A stretch of DNA of 64,000 nucleotides from Dactylosporangium sucinum (lineage in GTDB: Bacteria; Actinomycetota; Actinomycetes; Mycobacteriales; Micromonosporaceae): positions 123,041 to 187,040 of the forward strand of contig NZ_BMPI01000016.1 of assembly GCF_014647515.1 (NCBI RefSeq), written 5' to 3'. The notes beneath the pieces were generated by a model, which was not told the DNA's origin, ran no database searches, and saw only the letters and a program-made list of their open reading frames with translations. Each line of letters starts with the position of its first letter. Within the stretch, counting starts at the first letter, position 1. This document shows positions 50,359-58,881 of this stretch, in pieces. A program made the position numbers and the translations under genes.

Positions 50359-52437
50359 CTACGCGACCACCCGGTCCGCCGGTCTGGGGGTGGGCCGGGG
50401 TTTCGTCACCTTCGACGGCCACCAGAACGCCGGGCCCACGCTCATCGTCAGGGCCGGGATGAGCAGGGTGCGGACGATCAGCGTGTCGAGCAGGACGCCG
50501 ACGGCCACGATCGTGCCCAGCTGCAGCGGGCTGACCAGTGGGATCACCGTCAGGACGGAGAACGTGGCGGCCAGCACCAGCCCGGCGCTGGTGATGACGC
50601 CGCCGGTGACCGCCAGGGCGTACTGCGCACCCTCCCGGTGTCCGAGCCGCACCGCCTCCTCCCGGGTGCGGGTCACCAGGAAGATCGTGTAGTCGACGCC
50701 CAGCGCCGAGAGGAACACGAAGCCGATGAGCAGCATGCTGGGGTCGATCCGGGGGTGGCCGATGGCCTGGAAGACCAGCGAGGCGATGCCCATGCCCGCG
50801 AGGTACGACAGCGCCACGCTCAGCGTCAGCAGCAGCGGCGCGACCAGGGCCCGCAAGAGCAGGATCAGCACCAGGAAGATGACGCCCAGGACCAGCGGTA
50901 TGCCCAGGTAGTTGTCGCGGTCGGCGGCCACGCGGGTGTCGAGCTGCGTCGCCGTGGCCCCGCCGACGAGCGCGTCGGCGCCCGGCACGCCGTGGACGGC
51001 GGTGCGGAGCCGTTCGATGGTGCGCTCCGCCGCGCGGCTGTCGGGCGGGTCGGACAGGATCGCCGAGAACTGGGCCCACTGCCCGTCCGCCGACCGCTCG
51101 GGCGGGCCGACCGTCGCCACGCCGTCGATCCGGGCGGCGGCGACCACCGCGTAGATGCGGTCGGCCCGCGCGATGACCGTGGCCGGCGACGACTCGCCCG
51201 GCGGGAAGTGCGCGGCGACGATCCGCTGGCCCTCGATCGAGCCGACCTCCTTGACGTAGATGTCGCTGAGCGTCAGGCCGGTCCGCAGGCCGAGCGTGCC
51301 CAGGGAGAGCGCCGCCAGTGCGATCGCCGTGAACACCCAGATCAGGGCCGGGCGGCGGCCGGCGCCGCGGGCGATGCGGGTCCACACGCCGTGGTCCTCG
51401 GTGGCCTCGCGGCCGACGGCGCCGGGGTTGAACCGCGGCACCCGCGGCCAGAACACCCACCGGCCGAGGACGAGCAGCACGGCCGGCAGCAGCGTCAGCA
51501 TGGCCAGCATCGCCGCGCCGACCGCGGCCGCGCCGATCGGGCCGAGCGCGCGGGTCGGGTTCATCTCCGTCGCGAGCAGGCACATCAGCGACACGATGAT
51601 CGTGCCGGCCGACGCCAGCACCGCCGGCAGGACCGCCCGCCACGCGATGCGCATCGCCTTGTGCCGGTCGTCGTTGCGGCGCAGCTCCTCGCGGTACCGC
51701 GCGATGAGCAGCAGCGCGTAGTCGGTGCCGGTGCCGAAGACGAGCACGGTGAGGATCTGGGCCGACTGGCCGTTCACGACGATGCCGGCGTGCTCGGCGA
51801 GCAGGTCCACCACCGCGGTCGCGACCTGGTTGGCCAGGCCGACGGCGAGCAGCGGGACGATCCACAGGACGGGGCTGCGGTACGTCAGGAGCAGGATCAC
51901 GGCGACCGCGATGATCGTGATGAGCAGCACGGTGGTGTCGAGCCCGGCGAAGGCCTCGTCGAGGTCCGCGGACGCGCCGGCGGGGCCGGTGATGTGCACG
52001 GCCAGCCCGGCGGGCGGGTTGGCCTCGACGACCTCCCTGACGTGCTTGAGCGCGTCCGCGAGCGCGGCGTCGTCGCCCGGCGCGGCCGCCACCGGCAGCG
52101 AGAACAGCGCCGCCTTCCGGTCGTCGCTGGTGATCACGTCGCTGACCTGCCGGTCCTGCGCCCACCGGGCCACCGCGTCGCGATCGTCGTTGATCTTGTC
52201 GGTGTCCGCCGAGGTCAGCCCGCCGTCGCGGGAGTACACGAGCACGGCCGGCACGGCCTCGCTGCCCGGAAACGCCGTCTTCGCCCGTTCGTAGTGCCGC
52301 GTCGCCTCGGCGCTGTGCGGCAGCCATGCGGCGCTGTCGTTCTGCTGGTGGTCGCCCAGTCTCGCGGCCACTGGTGAGAGCGCGATGACCCCGCCCAGCC
52401 AGAGCGCGAGCACGATCCACTTCGACACCCGACCCAT
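50359..52437 (-). CDS. MMPL/RND family transporter
   Basis: A 692-residue membrane protein with the two-repeat MMPL layout: one N-terminal helix, a periplasmic domain, five helices, a second domain and five more helices. Characteristic segments are FGTGTDYALLLIARYREEL and LGVDYTIFLVTRTREEA, which hold the Asp-Tyr pairs of the proton relay. Such transporters export lipids or drugs. The ATG at 52437 has GGGAGG about 11 bases upstream. A PadR-type operator overlaps the leader, and a PadR gene is encoded divergently 950 bases away. Confidence 0.9.
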   Translation of the reverse strand: MGRVSKWIVLALWLGGVIALSPVAARLGDHQQNDSAAWLPHSAEATRHYERAKTAFPGSEAVPAVLVYSRDGGLTSADTDKINDDRDAVARWAQDRQVSDVITSDDRKAALFSLPVAAAPGDDAALADALKHVREVVEANPPAGLAVHITGPAGASADLDEAFAGLDTTVLLITIIAVAVILLLTYRSPVLWIVPLLAVGLANQVATAVVDLLAEHAGIVVNGQSAQILTVLVFGTGTDYALLLIARYREELRRNDDRHKAMRIAWRAVLPAVLASAGTIIVSLMCLLATEMNPTRALGPIGAAAVGAAMLAMLTLLPAVLLVLGRWVFWPRVPRFNPGAVGREATEDHGVWTRIARGAGRRPALIWVFTAIALAALSLGTLGLRTGLTLSDIYVKEVGSIEGQRIVAAHFPPGESSPATVIARADRIYAVVAAARIDGVATVGPPERSADGQWAQFSAILSDPPDSRAAERTIERLRTAVHGVPGADALVGGATATQLDTRVAADRDNYLGIPLVLGVIFLVLILLLRALVAPLLLTLSVALSYLAGMGIASLVFQAIGHPRIDPSMLLIGFVFLSALGVDYTIFLVTRTREEAVRLGHREGAQYALAVTGGVITSAGLVLAATFSVLTVIPLVSPLQLGTIVAVGVLLDTLIVRTLLIPALTMSVGPAFWWPSKVTKPRPTPRPADRVVA

Positions 52438-52454
52438 GATGATCGCGTCCTCCC

Positions 52455-52471
52455 TATATCGCGATGTATCG
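52455..52471. promoter_or_regulatory. candidate PadR operator
   Basis: TATATCGCGATGTATCG is a near-palindrome centred on TCGCGA, the type bound by actinobacterial PadR regulators. It lies directly upstream of the MMPL ribosome site and 92 bases before the DUF4097 gene. The spacer is otherwise GC-rich. Confidence 0.55.
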
Positions 52472-52562
52472 TGAGCGGAGTAAAGCAGCGACCGTCGATA
52501 CGCGTCAAGCGTGACGACCGGGGCCGGATCGTCGAAGCTGGGCGAGCGGGATGGAGGACGTG

Positions 52563-53390
52563 ATGGGCGACCGGGTGATCAGGCAGCCGGAGCGGGTCAT
52601 GCTCGACGGTCCGGTGGAGCGGCTCGAGGTGACGATCGTGGCCGGGCGGCTCAACGTCGTCGCCACCGAGGGGCCGCCGCGGGTCGAGGTCACGGCGATC
52701 GGCCGGAAGCCGCTCACGGTCCGTCACGACGCGGGCACCCTCCACGTCGGGCATCCGGGCCCGGCCCTGCGCCGCCGGGGCCGGCTGGCCGCCCTGTTCG
52801 GGCGCCGGTTCCGCACGGATGTCGCGATCGCGGTGCCGCCGCAGGTCGCCGCGGCCGACTTGACGGTACGGTACGGCTCCGTAGTCGTGTCGGGCCTGAA
52901 GGAGGGTGCGTCGGTGGACGTGGTGAGCGGGCGTGTGACGCTCCAGGGCCTGGGCGGCCGCACGGCGGTCACGATCGTGTCCGGCACCACCGAGGCCCTG
53001 GGCCTGGGCGGCGAGCTCGCCGTCGCGGCGATCTCCGGCGACATCAGCATCGGCGGCTCCGCGCCGCACCGGGCCGAGGCACGGGTCATCTCCGGCACGA
53101 TCACCTGCGACCTGGACGATCCGGGCGGCGCCGACATCCGCCTGGAGGCCACCTCCGGCGGGATCGTGGCGCGCATCCCGCAGGACTGCGACCTCGACGT
53201 GCACCTGCGCGCGGTCAGCGGCCGGGTGACCGGTGGCTTCCCCGGGCTGGTGGCGACCGACCGGGCCGGCGACGGGTCGGTCGCCGGGGTGCTGGGCACG
53301 GGCGCGGGCCGGCTGCGGGCCGTCGTGGTCTCCGGCGACGTCGCGCTGCTCGCCCGGTCGTCCCAGGACCATCCGGGCGTGGCCCGGTGA
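52563..53390 (+). CDS. DUF4097 family beta-helix protein
   Basis: A 275-residue protein with repeated Val/Ser/Gly-rich strands (VDVVSGRVTLQGLGG, VTIVSGTTEALGLGG, AVAAISGDISIGG, ARVISGTITCDL), forming the parallel beta-solenoid of DUF4097. There is no signal peptide. The ATG at 52563 follows GGAGG by five bases. It is coupled to the padR gene by a GTGA overlap, a pairing that is widespread in actinobacteria. The role is unknown; it may act with PadR in sensing envelope state. Confidence 0.8.
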   Translation: MGDRVIRQPERVMLDGPVERLEVTIVAGRLNVVATEGPPRVEVTAIGRKPLTVRHDAGTLHVGHPGPALRRRGRLAALFGRRFRTDVAIAVPPQVAAADLTVRYGSVVVSGLKEGASVDVVSGRVTLQGLGGRTAVTIVSGTTEALGLGGELAVAAISGDISIGGSAPHRAEARVISGTITCDLDDPGGADIRLEATSGGIVARIPQDCDLDVHLRAVSGRVTGGFPGLVATDRAGDGSVAGVLGTGAGRLRAVVVSGDVALLARSSQDHPGVAR

Positions 53391-53992
53391 CGGCGGTCTT
53401 CAGCCACGGCCGGTTACGCCTGTACCTGCTGAAGCTGCTGGCCGAGGGGCCGAAGCACGGGTACGAGCTGATCCGGCTGCTGGAGCACCGCTTCCACGGG
53501 CTGTATGCGCCCTCGGCCGGGACGATCTACCCGCGCCTGGCCCGCATGGAGGCCGACGGTCTGATCGGGCACTCGGCGGCCGGCGGCCGCAAGACCTACG
53601 AGATCACCGACGCCGGCCGGGCCGAGCTGGTGGCCCGGTTCGGCGAGCTCGCCGAGCTGGAGCAGGAGATCCGCGAGTCGGTCGCCGACCTCACGGCCCT
53701 GGCCAACCACGTCGAACAGGGCGTCCGCGGCTCGATCCGCGACCTCAAGCGCGAGCTGCGGCAGGCCCGCAAGGAGGCCAGGCAGGGCTACCCGCGGGCC
53801 GCCGCGGGGGAGATCGAGGCCGCCCGGCCGCAGGAGCCGCCCGCCGTGCTCGAGTTCGACGACCGGCTCGACGAGTTCGTCGCCGAGGCCCGCCGGATGG
53901 CCCGCGCCGAAGGCGTCAGCCCGGAGGCGTTGCGCGCGGCGACCGTGGTCGTGGAGACGGCTGTCGAGCAGGTCCGGCGGCTGTTGGGCTGA
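53387..53992 (+). CDS. PadR family transcriptional regulator
   Basis: A 201-residue regulator. The N-terminal winged helix (LLAEGPKHGYELIRLLEHRF, then GTIYPRLARMEADGLI) is diagnostic of PadR. The C-terminal part is helical, with a coiled-coil region (DLKRELRQARKEAR) used for dimerisation. The GTG at 53387 overlaps the DUF4097 stop. It contains a TTA codon in the first line of the protein (GRLRLY). It probably represses the divergent MMPL exporter via the operator at 52455. An inverted repeat follows its end. Confidence 0.88.
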   Translation: MTAVFSHGRLRLYLLKLLAEGPKHGYELIRLLEHRFHGLYAPSAGTIYPRLARMEADGLIGHSAAGGRKTYEITDAGRAELVARFGELAELEQEIRESVADLTALANHVEQGVRGSIRDLKRELRQARKEARQGYPRAAAGEIEAARPQEPPAVLEFDDRLDEFVAEARRMARAEGVSPEALRAATVVVETAVEQVRRLLG

Positions 53993-54019
53993 GCCGTCCG
54001 CCAGGGGCGGGCGCGCACT

Positions 54020-54055
54020 CGCGTCATGTCGCGATCGTCGACACGACATGACGCG
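54020..54055. terminator. hairpin after the padR gene
   Basis: CGCGTCATGTCG (54020-54031) and CGACATGACGCG (54044-54055) are perfect complements around 12 bases containing CGATCG. It lies 28 bases after the padR stop and 147 bases before the DUF2142 gene. Confidence 0.65.
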
Positions 54056-54201
54056 ATCCTTGATTTCGTGTGCGTCGGCCTCGTCGAAGAGCATGAGCGG
54101 GAATCGGGCGGCCGGCACAGCAACGTCCCCCTGGAGGTTCACGCAGTTGTCAGCCATTGGTGGTTATGGTTGGCATCTCGACCCGGCAGAGTCCTTGAGC
54201 T

Positions 54202-55701
54202 GTGCGCACTCGCCAGATCTGGTGGATCGGCCTGCTCGCCTTCTTCTTGATCAGCGCCGCCTGGGCGGTCGCCACGCCGTACAACGGCGCCTACGACGAG
54301 CACGACCACGTCGTCCGGGCGGCCGGCGTGGTGCGCGGTCAAGTGCTGGTCACGCCGGCGCGGGGGGTCAACGACGGGGGCTATCCGGTCGTGCCCCGAA
54401 GCCTCGTGCCGCCGAACGCGACCTGCATGATGATCGTCAACCCGCCGCCGGCCAGCTGCCTGGGCACCCCGCCCGACGACCGCAGCGCCGCGCCCGTCCA
54501 CAGCCGGGCCGCGCGGTACAACCCGGCCTACTACGCCATCGTCGGCTGGCCGCTGCTGCCGTGGCCCACGATGGGCGGCGTCATCGCCGCCCGGCTCCTC
54601 AGCGCGCTGCTGTGCGCGGCGCTGCTCGCCACCGCGTGGACCCTCGCGCTGTCGCTGAAGCAGCGCCGCTTCCTGCCGCTCGCCGTGCTCTTCGCGGCCT
54701 CGCCGATGCTCACCGCACTCGACGCGCTGGTGAACCCGAGCGGGCTGGCGATCACCGCGGCCGTCCTGCTGTGGGTGGTGCTGCTGCGCCGCTACGGTGA
54801 CGACGAGGAGCCCGACGAGCCGGTCCGGCGGCGGCTCGCGTGGGTGGGCGCGCTGGCCGGGGCGCTGGTCGTGCTGTCCCGCCCCGAGGGGTTCGTCCTC
54901 GTCGGCGCGGTGGTCGCCGTCGCCTGGGTGGCGTTGGGTGTACCGCGGCCGCGCCGGATCCCGCCCGCCGCGTTGATCGTCGCCGGGGCCACCGCCCTCG
55001 CCCTCGGCTGGTCCTGGATCTCCCGCGTCGCCGAGTTCGGCGCCGCACCGACCCCGGTCGACGCGCCGATGCGCAACATCCTGCGGACGATCGTCGAGTC
55101 GAACATCGACTACTGGATGCGCCAGACGATCGCGCTGTTCGGCTACGGCACGATCGGGCTGCCGCTGTGGCTGTACCTGGCCTGGGCGGCCGTGCTCGGC
55201 GGGCTGCTCGCCGCCGGGTTCGTCCGGGCCGGCCGGCGCACGGCGCTGGTGATCGCCGGCATCCCGCTGGTCTGCGTGGCCGGCGGCATCGCCGCCGACC
55301 TGGTGATGTCCGGCATCGTCGGGTACTGGATGCAGGGCCGGTACTTCCTGCCCCTGTGGGCCGGCGCGTTCCTGCTCGCGGCCTGGGCGATCGGCGACGT
55401 CGGCGACCGGCCGCTGGTGCACCGCTCCTACGCGGCGGCGGTGACGGTGTGGGCGCTGGTCCACACGGCGTCGCTCACCATCGGCATCATCGGCTACGCC
55501 GCCGGCCGGCGGCCGCGCCCGGCGGGCTCGCCGCCGACGGTGCTGGAGTGGCTGCCGCCCGGCGGCATCGCCGTTCCGGCCGCGCTGCTGCTCCTCGGGA
55601 TCGTCGCCGCGGCGGTGCTCACCGGGCGCAGCCTGCGGCCGCCGGCCCCCGCGCCGCCCCGCGTGACACCCTTGCCGGAGACCGTCGATGTCGCCGCCTG
55701 A
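54202..55701 (+). CDS. DUF2142 family membrane protein (first copy)
   Basis: A 499-residue polytopic protein with about nine to eleven hydrophobic segments. The N-terminal signature PYNGAYDEHDHVVRAAGVVR, with the Asp-Glu and His after the first helix, is like GT-C-fold glycosyltransferases that use polyprenyl-phosphate sugars. The first external loop carries two Cys. It starts at a GTG at 54202; no ribosome site is obvious. The next gene is a paralogue that overlaps it by 14 bases. The sugar and acceptor are unknown. Confidence 0.75.
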   Translation: MRTRQIWWIGLLAFFLISAAWAVATPYNGAYDEHDHVVRAAGVVRGQVLVTPARGVNDGGYPVVPRSLVPPNATCMMIVNPPPASCLGTPPDDRSAAPVHSRAARYNPAYYAIVGWPLLPWPTMGGVIAARLLSALLCAALLATAWTLALSLKQRRFLPLAVLFAASPMLTALDALVNPSGLAITAAVLLWVVLLRRYGDDEEPDEPVRRRLAWVGALAGALVVLSRPEGFVLVGAVVAVAWVALGVPRPRRIPPAALIVAGATALALGWSWISRVAEFGAAPTPVDAPMRNILRTIVESNIDYWMRQTIALFGYGTIGLPLWLYLAWAAVLGGLLAAGFVRAGRRTALVIAGIPLVCVAGGIAADLVMSGIVGYWMQGRYFLPLWAGAFLLAAWAIGDVGDRPLVHRSYAAAVTVWALVHTASLTIGIIGYAAGRRPRPAGSPPTVLEWLPPGGIAVPAALLLLGIVAAAVLTGRSLRPPAPAPPRVTPLPETVDVAA

Positions 55702-57259
55702 ACCGCGTTCGCGGCTGTGGGGCTGGTGGTGGGCGTACTTCGTGGCCTTCTTCCTCGTCGCCGGCGGCTGGGCGATGGCGCTGCCGGCCAACGGCACCTA
55801 CGACGAGAAGGACCACATCGCCCGGGCGTACGCCGTCGTCAGCGGTCAGCTCACCACCCGGCAGACGGTCGTCGACCGGCGCGACGACGTGCGGCCGGCG
55901 TTCCTGGTGCCGGCCAGCCTGCTGCCGCCGAACAGCAACGTCGACTGCACGTGGTCGCCGCGCCCGGCCCGCTCGGCGGCCTGCCAGACCTGGACCACCA
56001 GCCGGGCGCTCACGCTCACGCCGAGCGGCGCCGCGAAGTACAGCCCGGTCTACTACCTGCTCGTCGGCGGGCCGCTGCTCGCCGCGCCCGACCTGACCGG
56101 CATCGTCCTGGCCCGGCTCCTGTCCGTGCTCGTGACGGCCGCCCTGCTGGCCGGCGCGATCGGCGCGGCGCTGCGGCTCGGCAGCCGGCTGCTCGCCATC
56201 GGGGTCGTGCTCACCGCGACGCCGATGGCCGCGAACCTGGCCGGCTCCGTGAACCCCAACGGCGTCGAGATCGCCGCCGGCGCCGCCGTGTGCTGCGGGC
56301 TGCTCGCGCTGCTGCGGGCGCCCGAGGGCCGGCTCGGCGACGGTACCGTCCGGCGCCTGCTCCTGCTGGTCGGCGCCGCGTCGTTCGTCCTGCTGACGGT
56401 CCGGCAGTTGGGCCCGCTGCTCCTTCTGCTCATCGTGGCCGCGTGCGCGGCCCTGGCCCGGCCGGGGCGCATCGCCGGGATGTGGCGCCACCACGGCGCC
56501 GTGTGGCTGGTCGTCGGCTCGTGGGTGGCCGGGCTCGCGGCATCGGCGGGCTGGATGGCGTACTCCGGCCTGGCCGACGTGGCGACGGTGGCCCGCGACG
56601 CCCGGCACTACGGCGTGGCGGAGGCGGCCCGGCTGCTGCTCACCTGGCGCGTGCCCTTCTACCTCAAGCAGTTCGTCGGCCAGTTCGGCTACGGCGAGAC
56701 CAGCCCGTCGGCGGTGGTCGCGGCCGTCTGGTACCTGCTACTGGCCGCGCTCACGGTGCCGAGCCTGATCTTCGGCGGGCGGCGGCTCACCCTGGTCGCG
56801 GCCGGCCTCGGCGCGGCCTCGATCGGCCTGCTCGTCGCGCTGGAGATCTACTACCTGCCGGTGGTCGGCTGGTTCGCCCAGGGCCGCTACGCGATGCCGG
56901 CCGCGGTCGGCGTGGTGCTGTGCGTGGCAAGCGACGGGCGGTTCGAGCGGTGGCTCGCCGCCCGGCGCCGGCTGCGCGCGTTCTGCGGCGGCCTGACCGT
57001 GGTGGCCGGGTTGATCCACGTGTACATGCTGGTCGTGGCCATGACCCGGTTCCAGGCCGGGCCGGGCGCGCCGCTCGACCCGTTCGCGGGGGCCTGGCAG
57101 CCGCTGCTCGGGCCGCTGCCGCCGCTGTTGGCGACGCTGACCGGGGTGACGATCTTCGCCGTGCTGGCGGCGACGATGGGGGCGGCCGCCCGGCCGCTGA
57201 TGGCGGTGCCGACCCTGCCCGGCGTCGGGTCGCCGCGCGGCGGGATGGCCGCGGCGTAA
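55688..57259 (+). CDS. DUF2142 family membrane protein (second copy)
   Basis: A 523-residue paralogue of the preceding gene, overlapping it by 14 bases. The same signature is present (PANGTYDEKDHIARAYAVVS), followed by a loop with two Cys, NPVY-like (KYSPVYYLLVGGPLL) and SVNPNGVEIAAGAAV. About eleven membrane segments. The two copies likely arose by tandem duplication and may work as a pair in cell-surface glycan assembly; there are no sugar-nucleotide or flippase genes nearby. It ends just before a perfect terminator. Confidence 0.75.
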   Translation: MSPPEPRSRLWGWWWAYFVAFFLVAGGWAMALPANGTYDEKDHIARAYAVVSGQLTTRQTVVDRRDDVRPAFLVPASLLPPNSNVDCTWSPRPARSAACQTWTTSRALTLTPSGAAKYSPVYYLLVGGPLLAAPDLTGIVLARLLSVLVTAALLAGAIGAALRLGSRLLAIGVVLTATPMAANLAGSVNPNGVEIAAGAAVCCGLLALLRAPEGRLGDGTVRRLLLLVGAASFVLLTVRQLGPLLLLLIVAACAALARPGRIAGMWRHHGAVWLVVGSWVAGLAASAGWMAYSGLADVATVARDARHYGVAEAARLLLTWRVPFYLKQFVGQFGYGETSPSAVVAAVWYLLLAALTVPSLIFGGRRLTLVAAGLGAASIGLLVALEIYYLPVVGWFAQGRYAMPAAVGVVLCVASDGRFERWLAARRRLRAFCGGLTVVAGLIHVYMLVVAMTRFQAGPGAPLDPFAGAWQPLLGPLPPLLATLTGVTIFAVLAATMGAAARPLMAVPTLPGVGSPRGGMAAA

Positions 57260-57268
57260 CGGCTTCGG

Positions 57269-57305
57269 CGCCGTCCGGCCCCGCATCCACCGGGGCCGGA
57301 CGGCG
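57269..57305. terminator. bidirectional terminator
   Basis: Perfect 15-base arms (CGCCGTCCGGCCCCG at 57269-57283 and complement at 57291-57305) between the second DUF2142 gene and the convergent lipoprotein gene. Confidence 0.85.
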
Positions 57306-57317
57306 CGGATCACGGGG

Positions 57318-58154
57318 TCAACCGAGGTCGGCGCAGGACGACTCGTGGGGCAGGAGCGGGCGGAAGGCCACCGACCAGGAGGTGCCATCCGAGGTCCACG
57401 GGGTGCGGGCGTTGGCCGACCGGGCCGCGGCCAGGATCGCCGTTGTCTGGCCGGGCTCCGACGTCACGCAGTGGACGTCGGGGAGATCGCCGACCGGGGC
57501 GCCCGGGAGCGCCGGGCCGGGCCAGGCGACCGCAGGCGGGTCCTTGAGCACCGGGTCGCTCGTCGCGATCCACGGGCCGGCCACCACGGCCAGCTGCTTC
57601 GGCTCGTAGGGCTGCGGCTGGTCCTTCGTCTTGAGCGTGCCCGGCAGGTCGGTCAGCGCGTCGACCAACTGCTGCATGCGGCCGCGGGCCGCGCGCTGGG
57701 CGTCGGTGAGCATCTCGGTGCCGCCCGCGCCCAGTGCCTCGACCGTCGTGCGCTGGAGGCCGGCGTTGGTCCGCACGGTGATCTCGGTCGACGGGGCGTC
57801 GGCGACGGCCGGCATGCCGAAGTCCTGCTCCTGGCCGACGCCGGCGTCGACCGCCAGGTCGGTCAGCTTGGCCACGCCGTCGGCGCCGACCCGCTGGACC
57901 TGCACGTTGGGCAGGGCCGGGCCGGGATAGACGGCCGGGATCGGGCCGATCGTGATCGCACGGCCGTCGCCGTAGACGGTCAGCACCGGGAACGACGTCA
58001 CCAGCGACTCGACGGGGACGAAACCACCGGTCACGCGGACCTGGAGGACGATGTCGTCGGGCGCGAACGACGGGGACGGCGCGGACGGGCCGGCGGGCTC
58101 GGCGCAACCGGCGGCCAGCAGGGCGGTGGCCAGCAGCAGGCGGGACAGCTTCAT
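57318..58154 (-). CDS. lipoprotein, unknown function
   Basis: A 278-residue protein with a lipoprotein signal (MKLSRLLLATALLAAGCAEP; the lipidated Cys is residue 17). The mature part begins Pro/Ser-rich and is then rich in beta strands (IVLQVRVTGGFVPVESLV, FPVLTVYGDGRAITIGP). Two further Cys pairs occur near the end (DVHCVTSE and SSCADLG). No enzyme motif. The ATG at 58154 is divergent from dps, 75 bases away. The longer in-frame stretch to 58793 is antisense to dps and rejected. Confidence 0.8.
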   Translation of the reverse strand: MKLSRLLLATALLAAGCAEPAGPSAPSPSFAPDDIVLQVRVTGGFVPVESLVTSFPVLTVYGDGRAITIGPIPAVYPGPALPNVQVQRVGADGVAKLTDLAVDAGVGQEQDFGMPAVADAPSTEITVRTNAGLQRTTVEALGAGGTEMLTDAQRAARGRMQQLVDALTDLPGTLKTKDQPQPYEPKQLAVVAGPWIATSDPVLKDPPAVAWPGPALPGAPVGDLPDVHCVTSEPGQTTAILAAARSANARTPWTSDGTSWSVAFRPLLPHESSCADLG

Positions 58155-58229
58155 GACGATCTGACGTGCCTGGCCGGCGCCGGGTTCCCGACAGGATTGA
58201 AGCCGTCCGGATCGGGAAGAGCCGCCGCC

Positions 58230-58859
58230 ATGCCAGCGAAAAAGCAGAAGGCCACCGGCCCCGCCGACACCGAGAGCCAGCCGTGGCTGCACCAGCAGGG
58301 CCGGGAGATCCAGCGGTTCGGCACGATCCGGCAGTTCCCGGTCGCGCTGTCCATGGACGCCCGCATGTACTCCTGTGAGCGGCTCAACCAGGTTCTCGCC
58401 GACACGCAGATTCTCTACTCGCTGTACAAGAAGCATCACTGGCTCATGCGCGGGCCGACGTTCTACCAGCTCCACCTGCTGCTGGACAAACACGCCGACG
58501 AGCAGATCGAGCTCGTCGACTCCCTCGCCGAACGGGTCCAGACGCTGGGCGGGATCGCCGTCGGCGACCCGCGGCACGTCGCCGAGCTGACCCGGGTGCC
58601 CCGGCCGCCGGACGGTGCCGAGGAGGTGCCGGCGATGCTGTCCCGCCTCCTGGAGGCGCACGAGATCGTGCTCAGCGAGTCGCACGACGCCGCCGCCCGG
58701 GCCGCCGAGATGGGTGACGACGGCACCAACGACCTGCTGGTGTCCGACATCATCCGCACCGGCGAGCTGCAGGCCTGGTTCCTCGCCGAACATCTGGTCG
58801 AAACGCCGCTCGTGCGCGCCGACGAACCCGTGAAGGCCGGGGCCAACGGCAGGCGTTGA
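58230..58859 (+). CDS. dps: Dps family ferritin-like protein
   Basis: A 209-residue Dps homologue. The intersubunit ferroxidase motif is present: KKHHWLMRGPTFYQLHLLLD, continuing KHADEQIELVD, with His, Asp and Glu at expected spacing. The N-terminal 45 residues carry Lys (PAKKQKATG), which may bind DNA; the C-terminus is extended by AEHLVETPLVRADEPVKAG. Dps stores iron and protects DNA under oxidative or starvation stress. The frame is open far upstream, but the ATG at 58230 is the first sensible start. The Hsp70-like gene follows by 22 bases. Confidence 0.9.
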   Translation: MPAKKQKATGPADTESQPWLHQQGREIQRFGTIRQFPVALSMDARMYSCERLNQVLADTQILYSLYKKHHWLMRGPTFYQLHLLLDKHADEQIELVDSLAERVQTLGGIAVGDPRHVAELTRVPRPPDGAEEVPAMLSRLLEAHEIVLSESHDAAARAAEMGDDGTNDLLVSDIIRTGELQAWFLAEHLVETPLVRADEPVKAGANGRR

Positions 58860-58881
58860 TTGAAGGCGCTACCGTGTCGGC

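Noticed and set aside
57345..58229. Long N-terminal extension of dps
   Set aside because: It is antisense to the lipoprotein gene; the protein match begins only at the ATG at 58230.
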